Source: a virus
Length of the DNA: 44,300 nucleotides
Virus record (IMG/VR): IMGVR_UViG_3300024059_000009
Location: 1-44,300 of that record
Direction: 5' to 3' (one strand)
Below are positions 16,911 through 26,277 of the stretch, one piece after another. The notes beneath the pieces were generated by a model. It had not been told where the DNA came from. It saw only the letters and a program-made list of their open reading frames with translations, and did no database searches. Position numbers and translations under genes: made by a program. The stretch's first letter is position 1; each line of letters opens with the position of its first letter.

Positions 16911-18983
16911 ATGACAGTAGCAGCAGCAGCAGCAGGGGCAGCTATTACAGGCGGTATTAACGCAGTTGCAGCCAATAATTCTGGCGGGGGCAGTGGTAGT
17001 AGCGGTCGTGTTCGGCGTGTAAGTCGCATGAACAAAGATCAAAAAGCAGCTTTCCTTATTCATATTGGTAGAGTATTAGATATAGACCCTAGCGTGCTTG
17101 GACAGAATAAGAACAATCTCATGAAGCTTGTACAGGCTGGCCAGTTCGACGATATATTGAGCATGGATCAGTTTAATCCTAGAGTTCAAAAGAGCGTATT
17201 TCAAGGAGATAGGGTTGCTGACCTTACCCAAACCCAGAAAGATGCTTTAACTGGTATATCTCAAGCAGATACAAGGGGTATAGATGCTAGGGCTACGCTA
17301 GGATTATTTGAACATGGCAAGGCTTTTGACCCTGCGAACATTCTCTTTGAAGACGCTAAAGATGTTGCAGCGCCTACGTTCGATGGTTTTAAATCAGGCG
17401 TTGATGACGCATTACCTACTGACGTTCAGGTTGTCGGCGAAGATGGGCCTGAAGTAATAGAGGCCGATGAAGACCTACAGATCATACCTAACGCAAGTGA
17501 TGGTTCTTTATTGGACAGGTTTCAAGACTTAGCTTCAATAAAGAAAGAGCAATTAATCGCTCAAGCTGACCCTCAAGTTGCAAGGGGTAAACTTAAAGCA
17601 ATGCAAGGTAACGTGCTTGCAGATGCTCAAACTGCTGGCTTTGATAAGAAAATAGCAAACTTTGATCCTGCACAAGGATTAAACGTGGCCATTGAGAACG
17701 CTAAAACAATAAACCCTAACAATCCTAGAGATGTAGATGAGCTTAGTATAGGAGGCGGTGCTAGAGACATAGCTATTGCCCAAAATCAAGTACCAGCTCA
17801 AGGTTTAACAGCAGGAACTCTATTTGATCCAACTGCAAGCCAAGATATTGCTAGAAATAATATGGGTATCGTTGGCGAGTTTAACCCGCTAGCAACTGAA
17901 TCAAACGCTATTAACGCTGACCCTAACGATTTATTAAGACGAACAGGATTAAGAGGGCTAGCTGACGGCGGTGCTTTAAACGAAGACGAGAAGGCTGTAG
18001 TGGGTGAGAATGGCCCTGAGTTAGCTGTGCCTAAGAGCGCATTGCATGGTGATATACAATCAGCTTCTAAGAGTGCATTAAGTGGCCAAGCATCGTCTAC
18101 GATCAACGAACAAACATCTACTGACTTTATTAACAAGAATATTGTAGACCCATCTAGGAATAGATTATTTGAAGATACATTACCTTCTGTAGCTGCTTCA
18201 GTTGCAGGTGTAGGTTTCTTAGGTTCACAGCGAGCTAAGGCAACTCAGAGAGCGACTGACTTAGCTGATAGAAACGTAGGTAGATTATCTGCTGACGTTA
18301 GATTACAAGATGAAAGAGCAAGGCGTGACTTAAACGAGTCTGCTGCTAATAGGGCTGCTAACTTTGTACCTACTGCTTTAAATGTTGAAAACAACCCATT
18401 AAAACAGCAACAAGCACAGGCTGACATTGAAGCTACTAGATCAGGAACAGCTAGGCAAGATGCTTTATTGGGTGGTGAGATTGCTCAACAGGGTGCCACT
18501 TTGGAAGGTACTCAAGCAAGTACTGCTGGTACTGAGTTTGAAACACGCAAAGGTGAGGCGTTGTTGCAATCAGATGTTGAATTTGCAAACGCTGCTGTAG
18601 AGCAAACCCTAGCCAATATAGAACTAGCAGGTGCCAACGTAGACAGACTTAAGACTGTTGCTGAGAGAGACATTGCTGAAACAGGCAAGCTAACAGCAGA
18701 AACAGAAGCCATGTTTAGAGAGGGTGGCGTTAGCGACTTAGAGATTGAGAAGCTTAAGAACGACATTAACCAAGGCAACATTGACTTCCTATCAAGTGCT
18801 AGAGAGACTGTAGCTGCTCAGGTTCAAGATAACCTCTCAGTATGGAACACTTTACTAGACGCTGGTGGCGTAGAACAAGACCAGAACCAAGCAGAGATTG
18901 ACGCTGCTTATGCTAAGTTCCAAGAAGCCAATGAAGAGCTAGCTAGAATTAACCAAGAAATATCTGATATATTTGCAACGTAA
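16911..18983 (+). CDS. Internal virion / ejection protein with GENGPEL motifs, 690 aa
   Basis: The ATG at 16911 has GAGG upstream; the longer ORF start at 16860 overlaps the previous gene and lacks a site. The N-terminus is small-residue-rich and amphipathic (MTVAAAAAGAAITGGINAVAA). Two copies of a motif common in tail tape-measure proteins are visible: VGEDGPEV (about residue 187) and VGENGPELAVP (about residue 380). The C-terminal third is a long Ala/Gln/Glu-rich helical region. Together with the next three genes it forms the block that in podoviruses encodes internal core proteins ejected with DNA into the host. Confidence 0.7.
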   Translation: MTVAAAAAGAAITGGINAVAANNSGGGSGSSGRVRRVSRMNKDQKAAFLIHIGRVLDIDPSVLGQNKNNLMKLVQAGQFDDILSMDQFNPRVQKSVFQGDRVADLTQTQKDALTGISQADTRGIDARATLGLFEHGKAFDPANILFEDAKDVAAPTFDGFKSGVDDALPTDVQVVGEDGPEVIEADEDLQIIPNASDGSLLDRFQDLASIKKEQLIAQADPQVARGKLKAMQGNVLADAQTAGFDKKIANFDPAQGLNVAIENAKTINPNNPRDVDELSIGGGARDIAIAQNQVPAQGLTAGTLFDPTASQDIARNNMGIVGEFNPLATESNAINADPNDLLRRTGLRGLADGGALNEDEKAVVGENGPELAVPKSALHGDIQSASKSALSGQASSTINEQTSTDFINKNIVDPSRNRLFEDTLPSVAASVAGVGFLGSQRAKATQRATDLADRNVGRLSADVRLQDERARRDLNESAANRAANFVPTALNVENNPLKQQQAQADIEATRSGTARQDALLGGEIAQQGATLEGTQASTAGTEFETRKGEALLQSDVEFANAAVEQTLANIELAGANVDRLKTVAERDIAETGKLTAETEAMFREGGVSDLEIEKLKNDINQGNIDFLSSARETVAAQVQDNLSVWNTLLDAGGVEQDQNQAEIDAAYAKFQEANEELARINQEISDIFAT

Positions 18984-18993
18984 GGATTAAATC

Positions 18994-20292
18994 ATGCCAC
19001 AAGTATTTGACATTATAAGAGAGCCTAGAGATCGCAAGAAAGATGCTTTAATGTCTTCTCTTTTAGGTATTGGAAACCAACTTGGCTCTTCTATAGCGAA
19101 GGCTGGCCAAGCCAAACAAAAGAAGGCTGATACTATTGAAGTCAATCAGGCTGCTCAAGCTGACGCATTAGAAGCTAAACTGATTCAAGATCAGATCAAC
19201 GCTGCTAGTGCCGACAGAATAAAACGACAAAACGAAGCATCTACATTCATGGAAGCTGCCAAGAGTAAAAGGCGACATCATGCTCAAATGCAAATGCATC
19301 CAGAGTTAGTAGCCAATCCTGAAAAGCGTAGCCAGTTAAAGTCTGCTTCTGATAAGGCTTGGAATACAGCTATGGCTGACCCTAGAGTTGCTGAGTTCTT
19401 TCCTGAGATGGTTATGAACGAGAAACAGCTAGACGAACAATGGTTATCTCAAACAACTAAGAGGAAGACAAGTACTGGCCAAGTAGGTAAATCTACGGCT
19501 GCCAACCTAAAAGACGAGAAGAAGCGCAAAGGGTTAATGTCTGTACTAGACAGTCAGTTATCATTGGGCGAACAACGTGCTAGTGGCAACTTTGAAGAGT
19601 CTGCTTTAAACAAATTCTCAAAACTGACACATCAACGATCTGACCTTGATATATCTCCACACACAACAGGTGTTCCAGAGATACCTTCAGGTTTACCTTC
19701 GGGTGCTGATAGGTTCTCTGAGCAGGTTGGAGCTGAAGCTGAAGCACTGGCCATAGGCGATCCTTTCAATCCCTTAAACATACCTGCCCAAGACCCTTCA
19801 ATCGCAGCCAAAGCAGGCGCCAAGCAACAAGAGATTGAAAACCTCATTGAGCTAGGCAAGCTTTCAAAGGGTCAAGCAGGGTTGTATTCGTCCGTAACGC
19901 AAACAGAACCAGCCTTAGTAGCAGAGCAGCAAAGGGCTATTAAAGCAGGGGCAACCGCTTCCAATAAGGCATTTGCATTGCTAAATGGTGGCACTGCTGA
20001 AAACACACCTGAGTCACAAGCCACTAGAGAGTTCAAGTTCAATACCAAGGCGATGAATAAAGTTAACGATTTATTTTCTCGTGGGGGTTTTAGCGGTCAA
20101 AAAACCAACCAGCCCGCAGGTGAATTTGACAATGTAGATAGACCATCTAACGGTTTCAACGCTGGCGCTTCAACGTCTGGCGCACCTGCTAACAAAGCAG
20201 AGTTTACTCAAACCATACAAGATATAGAATCTTTAATGGGTGCAGGAAAAGCTCAGGAATACTTCGAGAAATTCGGAAGCATGTTTAAATAA
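18994..20292 (+). CDS. Putative internal virion protein, 432 aa
   Basis: AAGGA site upstream. Almost wholly helical and charged, with Ala/Gln-rich stretches (KAGQAKQKKADTIEVNQAAQADALEAKL) near the N-terminus, a long Pro/Gly-rich middle, and a helical C-terminal end (FTQTIQDIESLMGAGKAQEYFEKFGSMFK). No enzymatic motif. The position between two other giant helical proteins points to a core or ejection role; this is inference from context. An antisense ORF of 75 codons is a shadow. Confidence 0.65.
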   Translation: MPQVFDIIREPRDRKKDALMSSLLGIGNQLGSSIAKAGQAKQKKADTIEVNQAAQADALEAKLIQDQINAASADRIKRQNEASTFMEAAKSKRRHHAQMQMHPELVANPEKRSQLKSASDKAWNTAMADPRVAEFFPEMVMNEKQLDEQWLSQTTKRKTSTGQVGKSTAANLKDEKKRKGLMSVLDSQLSLGEQRASGNFEESALNKFSKLTHQRSDLDISPHTTGVPEIPSGLPSGADRFSEQVGAEAEALAIGDPFNPLNIPAQDPSIAAKAGAKQQEIENLIELGKLSKGQAGLYSSVTQTEPALVAEQQRAIKAGATASNKAFALLNGGTAENTPESQATREFKFNTKAMNKVNDLFSRGGFSGQKTNQPAGEFDNVDRPSNGFNAGASTSGAPANKAEFTQTIQDIESLMGAGKAQEYFEKFGSMFK

Positions 20293-20301
20293 GGATAAGA
20301 A

Positions 20302-23300
20302 ATGCCAGAAAGCTATAAAGACTACTTGGCTTCTCAACAGGAACAAGCTGCAACTATTGAACCTGCGCAACCTAGCTATAAGAACTTCTTAAATGAACAG
20401 AAGGAGTCCACGCCTGAGTCTGGAAGTTATAAAGACTACTTGGATAAGCAATCTCCCGAGGCCAAGCGAAGCTCTTTTTTAGGCGGGGCAGAGCCAAGGT
20501 TAGCGATAGATAGCAGTATACATAATATAAAATCTGGCGCTCCAATAAAAGAAGACCCATTCATAGGCGCTCTTGACAAAGGACTTGAAACAGTCAACAG
20601 GGCAAGGCTTGGAATTGGTGGATATATAGGTGAAAACATAATACCTCCACTGGCCCTTGAATCAGAGTTCTTATCAGAAGAAGAGATACAAGCATTTAAA
20701 GCTAAGGATGCTGCCAAGTTAGAAGCTAAGAGAAAAGCACATAACGCAGTATTCAGAGAAGCTGACACTAGCCTAGACCCTTCATTTACAGATGCAGTAG
20801 GCAAGGGTGTTACGAGAGGTGTTCATGGTATTGGTTCAACCTTTGCTGGTTTACTAGGCATGGGTAGCGATGTATTAGGTGATACTGGCGCTAGAGACTT
20901 CATGAGTGAGTTATCTCAAGAACAGGCAGGATTTGCTCAAGATATTAAACCTGAAGTTCATCCTGACAGCGATAGGAGTCTAAAAGATAAGGCTGTAGGG
21001 GTTACAGAGCTGGTATCAGAACAACTACCCAACCTTGCTTTAACTGGTGGCGGTGGCTTTGTTGGTGGTACTGCTGCTAAGACATTAGTAACCAAGGGCA
21101 TGACTACTCTCGCTAAAAAGAAGATCATTGAAAAAGGCGCAATGCTTGGTACTACTGCGGTAGCTACTGCTATGGAATCTGCTGGTAATTATAACCAGAT
21201 ATTGCAAGAAACAGGTAAGCATGACGTTGGCACTTCTGCTGCTCATGGATTAGTCTCAGGTTGGCTAGAAGCATTGCCTGTTTCCAGATTGATGGGTAAG
21301 ACACCTTTGATGGATAAGATGGTTGGAGAAGTAACTGAAGATATAATACAAAAAGGATTCCTGCCTAAGCTAATGGACTTGGCTAAGGTTATACCAGAAC
21401 AAGGCTTAACTGAGGGCGTGACTGAGGGTATGCAAACTATTGTTGGTAGACACGCCTTAGAATGGATGGATAAGAATAAGTCTGAAATAGAACGAATTAA
21501 AGAGTCAGCATTCACCCCAGAAGCTAGGGCTGAAATAGCTGAGTCTGCTAAACAAGGTGCTACCGTAGGCGCTGTGTTGGGTGGCGCAGGTTCTCTTACT
21601 AATATTAAATCTCTTGAGAAGAAAACGCCTGAAAAGGAGTTAACTAAACTATTAGAGAACTCCCAAATAAGTCCTGACGATATAGGCCCAGCTACACCTG
21701 TAGTAACTGAGGGAGAATTTGACTCTTCGGGTATAGATGAATCAGAGTTAAGACTTCAAGAATCAGAGGCAGAAGCGCCTTTCATACCTAGTGTTACTGA
21801 ATCAATCGAACCAGAGGCTCAGATTGCCCCAGAATTAACCACAGAGACATTCACTGAAGGAGAGAGGGCGTTAGCTCCTAAAGAGGCTGAAGAGCAATCT
21901 AGAGCTATTCACAGCCCTACAAACCAAGAGAAGTTCTTTACCTTAAACCGTAAACCTTCAGACGGTATTCCTTCAGATGAAGAAGTAAAAGATTACGACA
22001 CACTGCCAGAGAGTGAAAAGAATCGCGGTAAGGTTAGATACGAGTTAATACAAAAAGAAAACCAAGAGGAACTTGTAGCTTTAATCGGGGCTAGAAAGTC
22101 TGCCCAGAAGAACTTGGAAGTAGCTAAGGGTAAACATATCAAAAAGGCTAAGGCTAACCTTGCGGAGATTGATTCTGCAATATCAGCTATAACCAAAAAC
22201 GATGTAATCAATATACCCCAAACGATAGATGAAGCAGGGTTAGGTAAGAAGGACTTTAAAGACCAACCTGTAGCTACTACACCTACACCTAAGAAACAAC
22301 CTATACCTGAAATACAATCCTTTGAAGCTAAGCCCTTCCAAACTGGAGAAGGTGTTACCCAGTCAATAGGTCAAGAATCACAGGTGTCGCCAGTTAGTAC
22401 TACTGAACAAACCATAAGAGGTACGTCACAACTATCTGCTAGCACTGTAACTAGGATGGAAGCGCTAGAAGCTGACTTAGTTAATATGTCACCTGTTATG
22501 GCGAATAAAGCCTTAAAAGTCATAAATATAGGAAAAGCACATGCTGGCCAACCATTATTAACTGAAATACCACAAAAACAGTCAGTTAAACCCGCTAAAA
22601 TTAAAAAAGACAGGTCATTAGATCAATCTAAGGCTATTAAGAACCTTGACACTACTTTACAGCAACTAGAAGATAGAGGGCCTATTAAGGTTGAGACTCG
22701 TACTATACCTGAAGTTGTACCTCCTATTACTCAAGAGGTTAGAGATGCTAAAGGTAAGGGCAAGACTCCAATTATAGAGGTCGCTGCGGAATTATTACCT
22801 GCTAGCTCTGAAGGCAAGCTAAAGAAGCCAACGGCACAGAAGCGAATAGAAGAGGAAGCGCAAAAGCGAATAGAGGCTACCTCTGAGAATATATCTATCA
22901 AGGCTATCAAGGACTCACCTTTTTACCATGAGTCTAATAAAAAAGAAAACATAGCCAAAGCTGTAGAGAGGGTTAATGAAGACCCTGAGCAAGCCTTTAG
23001 GGATTGGGTGGGTAATAAAGATTTAGGCGAAGTATTAAAGGGTTCGATGGAAATAGCCTTAACTGATTACGCTGTGCAAAATAAAGACTACGGGGCAGTG
23101 GCGAAAATAGCAAGGGTTGGGCAGATGATGCAAACTCGTTCAGGTCAAGAGGTTAGTATATACTCTGAGCTTGACGTAGATAGTCCTACGAGGTATATTG
23201 AAGAAGTAAGACGAGCTAAAGTGAAGGCGCTAGGCTCAGAACAATCTACCGACTTTGAAATCAAAGCCACAAAAGACTCTATTAATAAAGAGATCAAAAA

Positions 23301-23367
23301 GGCAATAAAGAAATCACCTGTAAGTAAAGGAGAAATGTCAGCTTTCCTTGCTGATATTAAGTGCTAA
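20302..23367 (+). CDS. Large internal / polyvalent virion protein, 1021 aa
   Basis: AAGGA site upstream. The N-terminus has three copies of a short motif: ESYKDYLASQ (residue 3), PSYKNFLNEQ (about 24) and GSYKDYLDKQ (about 41), which looks like a repeated docking or sorting tag. Then come a helical domain with Gly/Ala hydrophobic stretches (about 225-285, GGGFVGGTAAKTLVTKG and MLGTTAVATAMESAG) that could insert in a membrane, a long charged low-complexity middle, and a C-terminal domain with FRDWVGNKDLGEVLKGSM. Size and build suit an ejected core protein. The stop overlaps the next start (TAATG), so this gene and the next may be halves of one ancestral polyprotein. Confidence 0.68.
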   Translation: MPESYKDYLASQQEQAATIEPAQPSYKNFLNEQKESTPESGSYKDYLDKQSPEAKRSSFLGGAEPRLAIDSSIHNIKSGAPIKEDPFIGALDKGLETVNRARLGIGGYIGENIIPPLALESEFLSEEEIQAFKAKDAAKLEAKRKAHNAVFREADTSLDPSFTDAVGKGVTRGVHGIGSTFAGLLGMGSDVLGDTGARDFMSELSQEQAGFAQDIKPEVHPDSDRSLKDKAVGVTELVSEQLPNLALTGGGGFVGGTAAKTLVTKGMTTLAKKKIIEKGAMLGTTAVATAMESAGNYNQILQETGKHDVGTSAAHGLVSGWLEALPVSRLMGKTPLMDKMVGEVTEDIIQKGFLPKLMDLAKVIPEQGLTEGVTEGMQTIVGRHALEWMDKNKSEIERIKESAFTPEARAEIAESAKQGATVGAVLGGAGSLTNIKSLEKKTPEKELTKLLENSQISPDDIGPATPVVTEGEFDSSGIDESELRLQESEAEAPFIPSVTESIEPEAQIAPELTTETFTEGERALAPKEAEEQSRAIHSPTNQEKFFTLNRKPSDGIPSDEEVKDYDTLPESEKNRGKVRYELIQKENQEELVALIGARKSAQKNLEVAKGKHIKKAKANLAEIDSAISAITKNDVINIPQTIDEAGLGKKDFKDQPVATTPTPKKQPIPEIQSFEAKPFQTGEGVTQSIGQESQVSPVSTTEQTIRGTSQLSASTVTRMEALEADLVNMSPVMANKALKVINIGKAHAGQPLLTEIPQKQSVKPAKIKKDRSLDQSKAIKNLDTTLQQLEDRGPIKVETRTIPEVVPPITQEVRDAKGKGKTPIIEVAAELLPASSEGKLKKPTAQKRIEEEAQKRIEATSENISIKAIKDSPFYHESNKKENIAKAVERVNEDPEQAFRDWVGNKDLGEVLKGSMEIALTDYAVQNKDYGAVAKIARVGQMMQTRSGQEVSIYSELDVDSPTRYIEEVRRAKVKALGSEQSTDFEIKATKDSINKEIKKAIKKSPVSKGEMSAFLADIKC

Positions 23368-25199
23368 TGGCTAAAGGCGACTGCATACTACCAAGCAATC
23401 TGCAATTATTTGAGAACGACCTATCGAGCGGTAAGTTAAACGCTCAAGAACTAATAGAGATGGGGCCTGAAGCACGCACTAAAGTATTCAATAAATACGT
23501 TGGTTCCAAGCAAGCAGACTTTCTAGAAAAAGGGTTCAGTGAAAAACTACTTCTTAAGCGCCAGAAAGCTGGTTTAAGTAACTGGGCGAAAAGCTTAGGC
23601 GGATTGAATAAGAGTTCTGAATCAGAGATTAGGCGTGTAATATCTAATATGAATACTGCTCACGATCCTGACGCTGTAGTCGGAATAGTAGATGAGCTAA
23701 CTGACGCAAAATTAGGTATAGATGTTTCTAAAGAAGAAGTAGAGAGAATTGTAGAGCTTACAGATAGAATTGCAGAAACAAGTAAAGAAGATGATGTTAG
23801 AGAGTGGGGCAAGCGAAAAGTTGACCTTATTCTTTACATGCGAGAGATAACACCACCAGAAGACACTAAATGGGTTGCTGACACTCTGGGTATCATGAGA
23901 ACGATACAGACAGGCTTTGAAGCTTCCATGTTATTACGCCAAGGGCATGGGCTATTTCACACTAAAGAGTGGCGAGATGCTGCTGTTAAAGTGCCTAAAT
24001 TCTGGAATGGTGAATCTGCTATGAATGATCTATTAGTAGATATATATGGGAATAAGCATGTGGATAATGTGCTAAAGAATAAAAACGCATTAGGTCTAAC
24101 ATTGTTAGGGCAAAGCAAGATCAACAGAGCTGAAGAAGCCTCGTCTAAGTGGTCTAGAACAATGCCTTACCTGTCGCCTTCTGTTCGTGCTTATGAAGGG
24201 TTCTTAAATGACCTCAGATTAAATATGTTTGTTAACCAGCTCAATAACCTAGAGAAATCTGGCGCATTGGAGAGCATGTCAGAGAAATCAATAACTGATT
24301 TAGCTGAAGTCATATCAGCATCTACAGGTCGTGGTTCTTTAGGTAAGCATTTAGATAAAGCTTCGGGGCCACTAGCTGCTGTATTCTTTTCCCCTAAATG
24401 GGCTGCGTCTAAAGTTAGACAAATGATGAACCCTATCACGAAAATGGAGAGAGGCGGTAAGCTTGGGTTTAAATCAACCCCTGCCTCAAGACTAGCGACT
24501 AAATCTATTGCAATAAACGCTGGCTCAACACTAGCGGTGTTAGGGGCTTTAACCGCTGCTGGCGCTGACGTTGAATGGGATTTAGAAAGTACTGACTTTG
24601 GCAGTGTTCGCATAGGTAACACTCGAATGGATTTAACAGGAGGCTGGGCTTCATGGATAACCTTAATGGCTCGTATGTATACGATGAGAAGGGTGTCCGC
24701 AAGTAGTGGTAAGGCGACTGATCTTAATAGAGGGTATTGGAAAGACAATACAAGATGGGACTTAGCTGGCGACTTTATTGGCAATAAGAGTTCTCCCGCA
24801 ATGAGTATGATTGCTACGATTATGAAGGGTGGGTCTAGGGATGGTAACTTCTTTACAGAAACTGGCGATAAGCAAGAGTTTAGCGTTCAGGCCCTAAAAG
24901 ATAATCCTCTAGGGGTTGCAACAGAAGTACTTAAAGCATCTATTATCCCCATGATAGCTTCGGACGGTATAGATGCGTTCATTGACGGGGCTGGTGGAGT
25001 AGAGGCTTTGGAGGGCTACTTCAAAGGCACTAAGAAGATGACAAGTAAGGACTTCTTAAGGACTTTAGGAGTGGGTAGCTTGGCTACTATTGGAGCTGGG
25101 GTAGGCTTAAGTGCGCAAACATTCCCCGACAAATCTCTCGGTGGTGCTAAGAAACTTAAATCACTAAAGAAACTAAAACCCCTTAAACCCCTAAAATAG
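23367..25199 (+). CDS. Large internal / ejection protein, 610 aa
   Basis: Read from ATG 23367 in the TAATG overlap with the previous gene; a GTG at 23361 is possible but less likely. The first half is helical and charged. The middle has an LRQGHGLFHTKEWRD segment. The second half has hydrophobic helices (IAINAGSTLAVLGALTAAGA at about 380-400, and a Gly-rich GVGSLATIGAGVGLSAQ near the end) plus the strand pair TDFGSVRIGNTRMDLTGG, seen in very large phage virion proteins (from memory). The C-terminus is a lysine-leucine tract (KKLKSLKKLKPLKPLK). It is the last rightward virion gene. Ejection through the membrane is inferred. Confidence 0.66.
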   Translation: MAKGDCILPSNLQLFENDLSSGKLNAQELIEMGPEARTKVFNKYVGSKQADFLEKGFSEKLLLKRQKAGLSNWAKSLGGLNKSSESEIRRVISNMNTAHDPDAVVGIVDELTDAKLGIDVSKEEVERIVELTDRIAETSKEDDVREWGKRKVDLILYMREITPPEDTKWVADTLGIMRTIQTGFEASMLLRQGHGLFHTKEWRDAAVKVPKFWNGESAMNDLLVDIYGNKHVDNVLKNKNALGLTLLGQSKINRAEEASSKWSRTMPYLSPSVRAYEGFLNDLRLNMFVNQLNNLEKSGALESMSEKSITDLAEVISASTGRGSLGKHLDKASGPLAAVFFSPKWAASKVRQMMNPITKMERGGKLGFKSTPASRLATKSIAINAGSTLAVLGALTAAGADVEWDLESTDFGSVRIGNTRMDLTGGWASWITLMARMYTMRRVSASSGKATDLNRGYWKDNTRWDLAGDFIGNKSSPAMSMIATIMKGGSRDGNFFTETGDKQEFSVQALKDNPLGVATEVLKASIIPMIASDGIDAFIDGAGGVEALEGYFKGTKKMTSKDFLRTLGVGSLATIGAGVGLSAQTFPDKSLGGAKKLKSLKKLKPLKPLK

Positions 25200-25230
25200 A
25201 TAAGACGCTAATCCTTTAACGCCTTATCTA
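25197..25230. terminator. Inverted repeat between convergent operons
   Basis: TAGATAAG at 25197-25204 pairs with CTTATCTA at 25223-25230; one mismatch then CG/CG pairs continue the stem. It overlaps the stop codon of the last rightward gene and lies before the end of the leftward operon at 25249, the place for a shared bidirectional terminator. There is no long T tract on either side, so efficiency is uncertain. Confidence 0.55.
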
Positions 25231-25248
25231 CCACAAATTCTAATACAA

Positions 25249-25788
25249 CTATATATCCATTACAGCCACAGGCGGAGTGGATAGTTTTAAGGGTTGGTCG
25301 CAAAGCATATACTCGCCAGCCCATTCCACATAAGCACCTGAAGTAGTAAAGAAGAATACTCCATCGCCGTTAGTTCCATAGCTGCCATCTTCCGCAGGTG
25401 AAGGCATGACAAAGGTATGTCTTGACCCTCCAGATACATATCGTCGCATAACTGCCTGTTCTGGATTTGTTATTTGAGAATTAACAGATGATACTTTACC
25501 CTTGATTGGGTAGAACGCCATAATCCTACCAAAGCTTACTAGGTAGATATAACTAACCTTATTCTCATCGTTCCATAGCTCGGTACGCTTGTTAATGTTT
25601 TCTCGCTCCAGACTCCATGTTAACGCAACAGGTGGCTGAGTTTTAAGTAGTACTTGTTGATTAGCCTCCGTACGGGCTTGCTCTTGCTGCGCTGTAGAAG
25701 CGTTAGTTTCTTCGCACCCTGAGCATAAACATAATACAGATGCTGCCATAAATACTGCTACGATAAGTGTTAAATTTCTTGTCTTCAT
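25249..25788 (-). CDS. Putative lipoprotein, 179 aa
   Basis: Read from ATG 25788, with AAGGA twelve bases upstream; the longer frame has no site. The N-terminus is a lipoprotein signal: MKTRN, a hydrophobic core (LTLIVAVFMAASVLCL), and a lipobox LCSGC with lipidated Cys about residue 24. A Gln-rich linker follows, then a beta-rich domain ending in GVFFFTTSGAYVEWAGEYMLCDQPLKL. It would be attached to the periplasmic face of a membrane. This supports a Gram-negative host. It is paired with a membrane-anchored gene just upstream. Roles could include superinfection exclusion or envelope attachment, neither shown. Confidence 0.75.
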   Translation of the reverse strand: MKTRNLTLIVAVFMAASVLCLCSGCEETNASTAQQEQARTEANQQVLLKTQPPVALTWSLERENINKRTELWNDENKVSYIYLVSFGRIMAFYPIKGKVSSVNSQITNPEQAVMRRYVSGGSRHTFVMPSPAEDGSYGTNGDGVFFFTTSGAYVEWAGEYMLCDQPLKLSTPPVAVMDI

Positions 25789-25801
25789 TGTTTCTAATTC
25801 C

Positions 25802-26263
25802 TTAATTCGGGTTAATGTAATCTGGACAATCATTGCCCATAAATATTTTTCTATTAGCCATGTTAGCTTTAGCGTTGTAATTAGCTATCATATCTTGTCT
25901 TTGTTGCTTTAATCCAATCTCTATCGACCGAAGCCTTGACAGCTCGTCTTTATCAGAGTATGTCCAATCAGACCTGTCTCCTGCATCTTCTTTAAATATA
26001 ACCACTGCTTCGGCCTGAGACTTTATCTTGCTGTCGATAGCGCCAACAGCTCTGAACTGCTTCTTAAACCATTCATAGTTATAGATAACATTGTCTGCAT
26101 CAATGGTTTTATTTACAATTCTAGCCCCTTGTTTGAGAGGGTTTCCGATAAACATCAATACAGATGCGCCAATGATTAATACCATTATAGGTACTACCAC
26201 TTTTAACAAGAGAGACATTGGCCCTTTCTCTACTGCTTCCTCATACTTCTTCCATTCACTCAT
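25802..26263 (-). CDS. Membrane-anchored protein, 153 aa
   Basis: One transmembrane segment at about residues 19-40 (LLLKVVVPIMVLIIGASVLMFIG) is preceded by a short charged cytoplasmic end. The remainder (about 45-153) is helical and charged, with coiled-coil character (LSRLRSIEIGLKQQRQDMIANYNAKANMAN), presumably periplasmic. It is encoded just upstream of the lipoprotein gene, so the pair might act at the two membranes together. AAAAAGGAAT precedes the start. It could also be read as an inner-membrane spanin-like protein beside a lipoprotein, but the lipoprotein is longer than usual outer spanins. Confidence 0.7.
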   Translation of the reverse strand: MSEWKKYEEAVEKGPMSLLLKVVVPIMVLIIGASVLMFIGNPLKQGARIVNKTIDADNVIYNYEWFKKQFRAVGAIDSKIKSQAEAVVIFKEDAGDRSDWTYSDKDELSRLRSIEIGLKQQRQDMIANYNAKANMANRKIFMGNDCPDYINPN

Positions 26264-26277
26264 TTTGCGATTCCTTT

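Noticed and set aside
16911-18983. Tail tape-measure protein of a long-tailed phage
   Set aside because: Despite GENGPEL motifs, there is no tail tube, sheath or chaperone gene, and the adaptor and nozzle order is that of a short-tailed phage.
24191-24784. 197-codon leftward ORF inside the 610-aa virion protein
   Set aside because: Antisense shadow of a clear coding frame, no ribosome site or neighbours in that direction.
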